From: Candidatus Gastranaerophilales bacterium
GTDB lineage: Bacteria > Cyanobacteriota > Vampirovibrionia > Gastranaerophilales > Gastranaerophilaceae
Direction of reading: 5' to 3'
Length of the DNA stretch: 5,085 bases
Assembly: GCA_944323495.1 (NCBI GenBank)
Contig: CALUSZ010000135.1
Span: 1-5,085, forward strand
Shown here: in pieces, positions 1 through 4,649 of the stretch
Layout: each line of letters opens with the position of its first letter
Position numbering within the stretch: position 1 is the stretch's first letter
Made by a program: the position numbers and the translations under genes
Notes under the pieces: generated by a model
The model's database searches: none
What the model was told of the DNA's origin: nothing
What the model saw: the letters and a program-made list of their open reading frames with translations, nothing else

Positions 1-248
1 ACGGAACGTCTCCTTCTAGTGATACATATTTAGATTACACAACTACTACGACAATAGATAAAAAAGCCTACGCTAAAGCTGAAGCTGAATATGAACACGC
101 TACAAAAGAAATAGATGCTAAAGATAAGAAGTATGATATGGATTTATCAAAATTAGAGACAGAACGAACCGCATTAACTACCGAATACGATTCAGTAAAA
201 AAAGTAATATCAGATAATATCGAACGCACATTCGGTATCTTCTCATAA
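1..248 (+). CDS. C-terminal end of an unidentified helical/coiled-coil protein (5' truncated)
   Basis: An open frame enters from the left edge (first full codon at 3) and ends at TAA 246-248, giving 81 residues. It opens with a Ser/Thr/Asp-rich linker containing five consecutive threonines. From about residue 20 it becomes a charged Ala/Lys/Glu/Asp helix with coiled-coil spacing, and it ends in ERTFGIFS. No catalytic motif or membrane segment is visible. I do not recognise the family with confidence. The helical tail after a low-complexity linker loosely resembles C-termini of surface or flagellar axial-type proteins that I associate with Gastranaerophilales, and the flagellin next door fits that, but the function is unknown. 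The codon pattern and the terminator that follows support a real gene. It converges on flagellin gene 1. Confidence 0.75.
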   Translation, partial: GTSPSSDTYLDYTTTTTIDKKAYAKAEAEYEHATKEIDAKDKKYDMDLSKLETERTALTTEYDSVKKVISDNIERTFGIFS

Positions 249-299
249 CAGATGTAAGACAAGATTATTCCCTTTTTTTAATCCCTTTTCCCTTTTTCC

Positions 300-330
300 G
301 CTTGAGTACCAAACTCAAGCTTTTCTTTTA
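300..330 (+). terminator. Intrinsic terminator of the upstream plus-strand gene
   Basis: An 8-bp perfect stem (GCTTGAGT 300-307 with ACTCAAGC 313-320) has a 5-nt loop and is followed on the plus strand by TTTTCTTTTA. On the minus strand the hairpin is followed by GGAAAAAGG, so it acts in the plus direction. It lies about 50 nt after the stop at 248, beyond a pyrimidine-rich stretch (269-298). Confidence 0.8.
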
Positions 331-363
331 TATAAACAAAGCCCCCGCATAAAGCGGGGGCTT
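329..363 (-). terminator. Intrinsic terminator of flagellin gene 1
   Basis: A 10-bp stem (339-348 with 354-363, core GCCCCCGC/GCGGGGGC) has a 5-nt loop. Read on the minus strand it is followed by the T-rich stretch TTTGTTTATATAA. It begins 20 nt past the flagellin stop codon. The plus-strand side lacks a T tract, so orientation is clear. Confidence 0.88.
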
Positions 364-383
364 CAATACACTATCTATTAAGA

Positions 384-1481
384 TTATAATAAGTTTAATG
401 CAATACTTGGCGTCTGGTTTGCTGTAGAAAGCAATGTCGCTGTTGATTGCTGAAGAATTTGATATTTTATATAATTTGATGATTCTTCTGCAACATCCGC
501 ATCTTTGATAGAAGAGTTTGCAGCTACGATATTCTCCTTTTGAACCCCGATTGCATCAACAGCTGAATCTACTCTGTTCATATAAGCACCAATCAAGGTA
601 CGTCTGTCTGATACGTTTTCAATTGCTTCATCTATGAACTGCAAAAATTCTCTAGCTGTTGAATCATCGGTATATACAGCATCGCATATTGCCGTAATAT
701 TTGAACAAATACCAGTAACGGCAGACCCATCATTGTTTGGATCATATGTATTATCAGTAATAGCTGTATAGCCAAGAGCAGAATAATCATATACAGTACC
801 ATTTGTTAACTCAACTCTTTGACCTGTAATTCTTGCATATAATGCAGATGTTTCATAGTCAACAGTTCCATCTGCCGCACCTTGGCCTCTTTCATACCAA
901 TTGCCCTCAGTTCTTCCCGGCTCACTTGTGATAAATAGTGCTGTACATTTTGCAGACGCAAAAAGTGAGCTGTCAAGATTGATAATATTAGGGCGCCCTG
1001 AATTGTTACTTACTTGAAGATTTATGCCAGAGCCGCTTATGTAAGCAGAACTTTCACCATTTAATAATTGTATTCCGTTAAAGTCTATAACGTCGCACAA
1101 ACGGTTGATTTCAAGCATTCTCTGCTGAACTTCTGTTCTAATAGCCTGCATTGATGATGTTCCATACGTACCGTTTGCTGCCTGTTCAGTCAGGTCTCTT
1201 ATACGCTGCAGATAGTCACCTACAATATCTAAAACACCTTCAGCTGTATCAAGAAGTGATAGTCCCATTGTTGCATTTGATTCAGCTACATCATAACCTG
1301 AAATTTGTGCTTCCATTAATGTTGATACTGCTGAACCCGCTGCATCATCAGCTCCGGAGTTGATTCTAAAGCCTGTTGATAATCTCTCCATTGCCGTGTT
1401 CATACCGCTTGTTGCGGCTGACAAATTCCTCTGCGCCGTTAAGGCACCAAGGTTCGTGTTGATTGTGATTGAAGCCGTCAT
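384..1481 (-). CDS. Flagellin 1 (365 aa)
   Basis: Flagellar filament subunit, exported by the flagellar type III apparatus and polymerised outside the cell. The N-terminal D0/D1 helices (about 1-140) carry the hallmark pattern INTNLGALTAQRNL, RLSTGFRINSGADDAAG and LQRIRDLTEQAANGT. The C-terminal D1/D0 part (about 278-365) ends in ILQQSTATLLSTANQTPSIALNLL. The central 150-275 region is variable and aligns poorly with flagellin 2. The start is set by AAAGGAG eight nt upstream of ATG. There is no signal peptide, as expected. Unusual for a flagellin are four cysteines (129, 179, 259, 266). It is monocistronic: its own promoter region lies upstream and a strong terminator follows 20 nt after the stop. 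fliC/flaA-type naming is not possible from the sequence. Confidence 0.97.
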   Translation of the reverse strand: MTASITINTNLGALTAQRNLSAATSGMNTAMERLSTGFRINSGADDAAGSAVSTLMEAQISGYDVAESNATMGLSLLDTAEGVLDIVGDYLQRIRDLTEQAANGTYGTSSMQAIRTEVQQRMLEINRLCDVIDFNGIQLLNGESSAYISGSGINLQVSNNSGRPNIINLDSSLFASAKCTALFITSEPGRTEGNWYERGQGAADGTVDYETSALYARITGQRVELTNGTVYDYSALGYTAITDNTYDPNNDGSAVTGICSNITAICDAVYTDDSTAREFLQFIDEAIENVSDRRTLIGAYMNRVDSAVDAIGVQKENIVAANSSIKDADVAEESSNYIKYQILQQSTATLLSTANQTPSIALNLL

Positions 1482-1489
1482 AGTGTGAT

Positions 1490-1496
1490 CTCCTTT
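1490..1496 (-). promoter_or_regulatory. Ribosome binding site of flagellin 1
   Basis: AAAGGAG on the minus strand lies 8 nt before the ATG at 1479-1481. It fixes the start. It contains an AAGGA core and so could also be bound by CsrA. Confidence 0.85.
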
Positions 1497-1508
1497 TCTT
1501 TATTTACT

Positions 1509-1550
1509 TCATCCTTGAACTCGGCAGTTTTCCTTTCTGCCATATGTTCA
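1509..1550 (-). promoter_or_regulatory. Leader hairpin of flagellin 1 with GGA motifs (candidate CsrA sites)
   Basis: On the minus strand TGAAC (1550-1546) pairs with GTTCA (1520-1516). Inside it, GGCAG (1541-1537) pairs with CTGCC (1527-1523), leaving the loop AAAGGAAAA. The 3' arm runs into GTTCAAGGATGA (1520-1509), which agrees at 10 of 12 positions with the CsrA consensus RUACARGGAUGU. The GGA cores at 1531-1533, 1512-1514 and in the Shine-Dalgarno (1491-1493) are spaced about 20 nt apart. The hairpin is visible in the sequence; CsrA binding is inferred. Confidence 0.5.
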
Positions 1551-1567
1551 CTAAGACTTGACTGAAC

Positions 1568-1595
1568 CTATCAGTAAGCCTTTTAGGGGTTTTTA
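1568..1595 (-). promoter_or_regulatory. Sigma-28 (FliA/SigD)-like promoter of flagellin 1
   Basis: On the minus strand TAAA (1595-1592) is followed after 16 nt by ACTGATAG (1575-1568). This compares with the flagellar sigma consensus TAAA-N15-GCCGATAA, here with one extra spacer base. The same TAAA-N16-xxxGATAGG arrangement occurs upstream of flagellin 2. A start near 1560 would give a leader of about 80 nt that includes the hairpin. The match is imperfect. Confidence 0.42.
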
Positions 1596-1610
1596 TATCT
1601 TCACACTAAT

Positions 1611-1639
1611 ATAATAATGCCGGTTGTAACTTTTTTAAA
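1611..1639 (-). promoter_or_regulatory. Alternative sigma-70-like promoter upstream of flagellin 1
   Basis: On the minus strand TTTAAA (1639-1634) and TATTAT (1616-1611) are separated by 17 nt, matching 4/6 and 5/6 of the housekeeping consensus. In AT-rich DNA such matches arise by chance, so this competes with the sigma-28-like site at 1568-1595. Confidence 0.25.
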
Positions 1640-1648
1640 TTCCCAAAT

Positions 1649-1668
1649 AGTTAGAAATTTCTCTAACT
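1649..1668 (-). terminator. Weak hairpin just after lepB, possible terminator
   Basis: A 7-bp stem (AGTTAGA 1649-1655 with TCTAACT 1662-1668) has a 6-nt loop and begins 5 nt after the lepB stop. The following minus-strand bases TATTTGGGAATTT are only loosely T-rich, and the stem is AT-rich, so termination may be partial. Some lepB transcripts may then read into flagellin 1. Confidence 0.35.
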
Positions 1669-1672
1669 TTAG

Positions 1673-2311
1673 TTATAATCCTCTCATATGGGTAAAAGGC
1701 CAGAATAAAAAGACCGCCCGACCGATAAATCTTTCTTTTGGCAATGTTCCCCAAAAGCGGCTATCCATAGAATTTCCGCGATTATCACCCATCATAAAAT
1801 ACTGGCCTTCAGGAATTACTAATGGACCGCAAAACATATCTTCCCTGCATTTATGAAAATCATATTTACTCTTAATATAATCTTCTTCAAGCGGTTTATC
1901 ATTAATAAATACTGTAAAAGAGCCGTCTGAATTTTCTTTAATTTCCAGCTTTTCACCGGGCAGACCGATAACACGTTTAATATATGCAATATCTTTACAG
2001 AAAAAGCCTGTAAGTCTGCTGAATACTGCCCACGGAGTCGTTTCAAGCTTAACAAAAGGCGGATAAAATATCATTACATCACCGCGCTTGGGGGTATTTT
2101 CAAAGCGATGAGTTTTTACTAAATTAGGAAGTTTCGTAAGTTTTTCAACAACAATTCTGTCTCCTTCAACAAGCGTTGGATTCATTGAACCTGAAGGTAT
2201 CCATCTTAATTCTGCAATAAAAAAACGTATTAAAATTACAGCTACGACTACAAAAACTATTGTATCTACTGTTTCACGTAAATTTGCTTTTAATTTTTCT
2301 TTATCAATCAT
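1673..2311 (-). CDS. lepB: Signal peptidase I
   Basis: A 212-aa type I signal peptidase (S26 family), which removes signal peptides from exported preproteins at the outer face of the cytoplasmic membrane. One N-terminal transmembrane segment (about 17-33) is followed by the family boxes in order: PSGSMNPTL with nucleophile Ser42; RGDVMIFYPP (76-85); YIKRVIGLPGE with general base Lys112; and MGDNRGNSMDSRFWG (174-188). All catalytic features are intact and the length is normal for a single-membrane-span enzyme. ATG 2309-2311 overlaps the TGA of the polyprenyl synthetase gene in an ATGA junction. No strong Shine-Dalgarno is seen, so translation is probably coupled. A Cys/Phe-rich insert around TGFFCKDIAY lies just before box D. 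Confidence 0.97.
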   Translation of the reverse strand: MIDKEKLKANLRETVDTIVFVVVAVILIRFFIAELRWIPSGSMNPTLVEGDRIVVEKLTKLPNLVKTHRFENTPKRGDVMIFYPPFVKLETTPWAVFSRLTGFFCKDIAYIKRVIGLPGEKLEIKENSDGSFTVFINDKPLEEDYIKSKYDFHKCREDMFCGPLVIPEGQYFMMGDNRGNSMDSRFWGTLPKERFIGRAVFLFWPFTHMRGL

Positions 2312-3108
2312 AAGTTCTTTAATAAATCCCGCAGCCCTTTTTTATATTCGCTATCAGGAAACTCCTCCAAATCTCTTCTTATATCTTCTAAATAATTATC
2401 CATTAAATTATTCGTTTTTTCAATACCTAAAATATCCTTTGGGGTAAATATTTTGTTTTGTTTATCAATTTGAGCCGAACTGCGCTCAAGGTCATTTTTC
2501 AGCTGGAATAACACCCCAAAATTTTTAGCAAAATTTTCAGCTTTTGCTATATCAAATTTTGTAATATTTGAAAGGCTTTTGAATATTGCTTCAAAAAGAC
2601 TTGCAGTTTTACCTTCTGCGATTTTGACATATTCCTCAATAGAAGGTATTTTTCCTCTCAAAAAATACTGTTGAATTTCAGCTTCGCTCATCTCGCGTGT
2701 ACATTGTTGAAAACTTCTTAGAATATCAAAATTTTCGAGCCTGATTAATTTATCAGTTGCAATAGACAACAATAAATCACCGGACAAAATTGCAATCTGC
2801 GGAGTGTATTTTGCACCAATAGTCAATTTACCACGCCTTAAAGGCGAATTATCAATAACATCATCATGCAAAAGCGATGCATTGTGGATAAGTTCTCCAA
2901 TAGTTAAAATGTCAATAAATTCCTGATTTATATCAGCCTTTACACTTTTAAAATACAAAATTGCACAAAGAGATCTAATTCTTTTTTGCGGACTGTTAAT
3001 AAAATCTTTTAATTCTTTATAAACCTCGTCCTCAACAGATAAAAGCATATCCAGCTCTTTATCAACAGCAATCAGCTCATCTTCTACAATTTGTTTAATA
3101 TTATTCAT
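2308..3108 (-). CDS. Polyprenyl synthetase (trans-isoprenyl diphosphate synthase) with degenerate second Asp motif
   Basis: A 266-aa all-helical prenyl chain elongation enzyme (farnesyl/geranylgeranyl/longer-chain diphosphate synthase family), which condenses isopentenyl diphosphate with an allylic diphosphate for quinone or cell-wall lipid carriers. From the start used here, it shows QKRIRS (41-46, normally GKRxRP), the first Asp-rich motif HDDVID (D82, D83, D86), SPLRRGKLTIG, LSGDLLL, EGKTASLFEAIF (KTA) and a C-terminal ILGIEK segment. The second Asp-rich motif, normally FQxxDDxxD, reads FQLKNDLER (201-209), so its first and last aspartates are Asn and Arg. The frame stays open up to 3228, but those 40 residues would be encoded by the flagellin 2 terminator. 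The start MNNIKQ at 3108 lies just after a good -10; MLPFL at 3126 is the alternative. No clear Shine-Dalgarno is seen. Chain length cannot be read from the sequence. Confidence 0.9.
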   Translation of the reverse strand: MNNIKQIVEDELIAVDKELDMLLSVEDEVYKELKDFINSPQKRIRSLCAILYFKSVKADINQEFIDILTIGELIHNASLLHDDVIDNSPLRRGKLTIGAKYTPQIAILSGDLLLSIATDKLIRLENFDILRSFQQCTREMSEAEIQQYFLRGKIPSIEEYVKIAEGKTASLFEAIFKSLSNITKFDIAKAENFAKNFGVLFQLKNDLERSSAQIDKQNKIFTPKDILGIEKTNNLMDNYLEDIRRDLEEFPDSEYKKGLRDLLKNL

Positions 3109-3139
3109 AATTAAGAATGGTAACATAAATTTATTATGG

Positions 3140-3168
3140 ATTATAGTAGTAATCTGGATAAATAAAAG
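3140..3168 (-). promoter_or_regulatory. Putative promoter of the polyprenyl synthetase-lepB operon
   Basis: A perfect TATAAT on the minus strand (3145-3140) has 17 nt between it and a poor -35, CTTTTA (3168-3163). It sits immediately downstream of the flagellin 2 terminator and places transcription start near 3133. That leaves about 25 nt of leader before the ATG at 3108 and argues against any start upstream of that. Confidence 0.5.
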
Positions 3169-3194
3169 AAAGAGCATCGTTATTGCGATGCTCT
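3160..3194 (-). terminator. Intrinsic terminator of flagellin gene 2
   Basis: A 9-bp perfect stem (AGAGCATCG 3171-3179 with CGATGCTCT 3186-3194) has a 6-nt loop. On the minus strand it is followed by TTCTTTTATTTATC. It lies 70 nt after the flagellin stop. On the plus strand the hairpin is followed by CCTTTACC, so the minus direction is favoured. Confidence 0.88.
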
Positions 3195-3263
3195 CCTTTA
3201 CCATCAACTCCCTAACCAACAACTGCACGAGAATTATCAGCTTTCTCCATAATTCACCTGCTA

Positions 3264-4301
3264 CTAAACTAAGTTCAACGCAATACTTGGTGTTTGGTTA
3301 GCAGTTGCTAATAGAGTTGCTGACGCCTGCTGAAGGATCTGTGACTGAATGTAGTTAGAAGATTCTTCTGCAACATCAGTATCTCTTAGAGTAGATAATG
3401 ATGATGTTAAGTTTTGTGACTGTACATCAAGAGCTGTAATAGCTGATTCTACCCTGTTTTGAGCAGCACCAATTCTTGTTACACGTGACGATATGTCATC
3501 GATTGCTGCGTCAATAAATCCTAACATTTCTTTAGCACCAAAGGTTGTGTCATCTCCGTCTGAAGCAAGTTTATACTCACCTGTTGCTGTATCATAAATC
3601 AGAGAACTGCATGCAGCAGCAAATACTTTATTAAAATTGGCATCTTTTATAGCTGTATCTATATCTGTATAATTACTTCCGCTTGCTTGCTTCATCATTT
3701 CTTCTAAAGTTGTCTGACCACCCTGATTACCCTCAAGTTTAGAGAATAATCCGCTTACGGTAGCACTTCTGAATAATTCTACATCCAGATTGATAACACT
3801 GTTTTCATCAGAATATAGCCCTACTTGAAGGTTAATACCAGCAGATGTAATACCTACGCCGGACGGAACGCCATCTTCTACATAAGACATTAATTTAATA
3901 CCATTAAATTCAGCGTTAGAAGCAACACGAGTAATTTCATCCAATCTTGCTTCAATTTCTGACTGAATAGCTTTTAATGAAGCAGACGCATAAGTTCCGT
4001 TTGCTGCTTGTTCAGTCAAGTCTCTAATACGCTGCAAGTGATCTGACAACAGACCGTAAGTTTGTTCTGCAGATGTTAACATATCAGAACCTGTTGCGGC
4101 GTTATCAGCAGCTACATCTAATGAACCGAGCTGTGTTTCCCACATACTTGCAATTGAATAACCTGCTGCGTTATCCTTTGCATGGTTAATTTTGTAACCT
4201 GTCGACATCCTCTCTAAAGATGTGTTCAAGTTGGTTGTCGCACTGTTCAAACTTCTTTGAGCAATGATTGACGAAATGTTTGTGTTGATTGTGAGTGCCA
4301 T
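3264..4301 (-). CDS. Flagellin 2 (345 aa)
   Basis: Second filament flagellin. The N-terminal D0/D1 helices show ALTINTNISSIIAQRSL, RMSTGYKINHAKDNAAG and LQRIRDLTEQAANGT. The C-terminal D1/D0 region (about 258-345) ends in ILQQASATLLATANQTPSIALNLV, nearly the same as flagellin 1. The middle (about 140-255) is a different, glycine/threonine-rich surface domain. It has one cysteine (231). The frame is open 37 codons further upstream, but the start is MALTINTN at 4301: AAAGGAG lies 8 nt before that ATG, with the same spacing as in flagellin 1, and the upstream codons belong to the structured leader. It is monocistronic, with its own terminator at 3160-3194. A 40-nt stretch (3997-4036) matches flagellin 1 (1171-1210) at 37 positions. 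Confidence 0.97.
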   Translation of the reverse strand: MALTINTNISSIIAQRSLNSATTNLNTSLERMSTGYKINHAKDNAAGYSIASMWETQLGSLDVAADNAATGSDMLTSAEQTYGLLSDHLQRIRDLTEQAANGTYASASLKAIQSEIEARLDEITRVASNAEFNGIKLMSYVEDGVPSGVGITSAGINLQVGLYSDENSVINLDVELFRSATVSGLFSKLEGNQGGQTTLEEMMKQASGSNYTDIDTAIKDANFNKVFAAACSSLIYDTATGEYKLASDGDDTTFGAKEMLGFIDAAIDDISSRVTRIGAAQNRVESAITALDVQSQNLTSSLSTLRDTDVAEESSNYIQSQILQQASATLLATANQTPSIALNLV

Positions 4302-4309
4302 AGTTGAAT

Positions 4310-4316
4310 CTCCTTT
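4310..4316 (-). promoter_or_regulatory. Ribosome binding site of flagellin 2
   Basis: AAAGGAG on the minus strand lies 8 nt before the ATG at 4299-4301. It decides the start against the 37-codon upstream extension. Confidence 0.85.
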
Positions 4317-4325
4317 CTCTCTTTC

Positions 4326-4338
4326 TTTGATATGTACT
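4326..4338 (-). repeat. 13-bp direct repeat, copy A (leader-proximal)
   Basis: AGTACATATCAAA on the minus strand is identical to the copy at 4550-4562, 224 bp upstream. Both copies are followed within about 20 nt by a purine run containing AAGGAG; here that run is the real ribosome binding site. Confidence 0.8.
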
Positions 4339-4530
4339 ACTCTGGCGGAGCAAATTACGCCCCCAAACAAAAGGCGCAGCTTACCCCTATCTGCACGTCC
4401 CTTGTGCAGCACTCTATTGATATTTGTGATAGCGAAGAATCTGTACCCGAATTAGGCACAGTTTCTCCCGTAACTGTTTATAATAAATAAACAGCCCGAC
4501 TAAGCCTCTGGAATTACCACGGCTTTTTAG
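4339..4530 (-). ncRNA. GC-richer structured 5' leader of flagellin 2 (unknown RNA element)
   Basis: This block is about 46% G+C by hand count, in a much more AT-rich surrounding. It has no ATG-initiated reading frame on the minus strand, and it is packed with hairpins. In minus-strand order these are AAGCC/GGCTT (4525-4521 with 4506-4502); CTGTTTAT/ATAAACAG (4494-4487 with 4481-4474); CTGTGCC/GGTACAG (4461-4455 with 4447-4441), whose G-U pair works only in the minus-strand RNA; and CTGCAC/GTGCAG (4409-4404 with 4396-4391). Next come CGCC, GGCG and CGCC segments (4376-4373, 4361-4358, 4347-4344), of which only two can pair at a time. ACAGTT (4477-4472) can instead pair with AACTGT (4463-4458). 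I do not recognise a known riboswitch or ncRNA family. A leader regulatory element is the best reading. A plus-strand RNA ending at GGCTTTTTAG (4521-4530) is less likely. Confidence 0.5.
4391..4409 (-). promoter_or_regulatory. Leader hairpin of flagellin 2 exposing AAGGGAC (candidate CsrA site)
   Basis: A perfect 6-bp stem, CTGCAC/GTGCAG, has the 7-nt loop AAGGGAC, presenting an AGGGA core in a single-stranded loop. That geometry is preferred by CsrA. CTATC (4432-4428) and GATAG (4391-4387) may form a helix around it, competing with its last base pair. CsrA binding is inferred. Confidence 0.4.
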
Positions 4531-4549
4531 AAAATTTTCTCTCCTTATT

Positions 4550-4562
4550 TTTGATATGTACT
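4550..4562 (-). repeat. 13-bp direct repeat, copy B (leader-distal)
   Basis: This is an exact copy of 4326-4338. It is followed on the minus strand by AAGGAG (4546-4541), which has no start codon after it, and then by a 12-bp palindrome AGAAAATTTTCT (4540-4529). Together these look like a duplicated, non-functional ribosome-binding module. Confidence 0.75.
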
Positions 4563-4600
4563 TGTATAACCTCTTTTCTATAAGAGGTAACTTGTGTATA
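4560..4600. repeat. Dyad flanked by short direct repeats in the distal leader
   Basis: ACCTCTT (4569-4575) and AAGAGGT (4582-4588) form a 7-bp inverted repeat with a 6-nt loop. ACTTGTATA (4560-4568) and ACTTGTGTATA (4590-4600) flank it in the same orientation, about three helical turns apart. Neither side has a T tract, so it is not a terminator. It could be an operator or a leader hairpin. Confidence 0.4.
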
Positions 4601-4621
4601 TATCCTAAATAATAAGTTATC

Positions 4622-4649
4622 CTATCTACTTACCCTTTGTTCTTTTTTA
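4622..4649 (-). promoter_or_regulatory. Sigma-28-like promoter of flagellin 2
   Basis: On the minus strand TAAA (4649-4646) is followed after 16 nt by GTAGATAG (4629-4622). It has the same spacing and the same GATAGG core as the site upstream of flagellin 1. A start near 4614 implies a leader of about 310 nt. The match to GCCGATAA is 5/8, so support comes mainly from the shared arrangement in two flagellin genes. Confidence 0.4.

Noticed and set aside
68..262. Minus-strand open frame of 64 codons
   Set aside because: It is antisense to the plus-strand coding region that ends at 248 and shows no recognisable domain or ribosome binding site.
1151..2055. Open frames opposite or out of frame within flagellin 1 and lepB (1151-1363 +, 1617-1856 +, 1819-2055 -)
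   Set aside because: They lie inside or overlap well-supported genes, and their translations are low-complexity or unlike any protein family.
4302..4412. 37-residue N-terminal extension of flagellin 2 from an upstream ATG at 4412
   Set aside because: Flagellins begin with the MxLxINTN pattern, the AAAGGAG site lies 8 nt before that internal ATG, and the extension is encoded by the hairpin-rich leader.
4264..4455. Plus-strand 63-codon frame over the flagellin 2 start and leader
   Set aside because: It is antisense to the flagellin N-terminus and the structured leader, with no ribosome binding site and no domain.
4339..4530. A known c-di-GMP (GEMM-I or class II), guanidine, preQ1, TPP, SAM or cobalamin riboswitch, SRP RNA, tmRNA or 6S RNA
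   Set aside because: None of the conserved core sequences I can recall for these families is present, although GGGACG at 4400-4395 superficially resembles part of GEMM-I. A covariance-model search would settle it.
4556..4612. An 18-codon plus-strand frame starting at ATG 4556
   Set aside because: It has no ribosome binding site, spans an inverted repeat and is too short to distinguish from chance.
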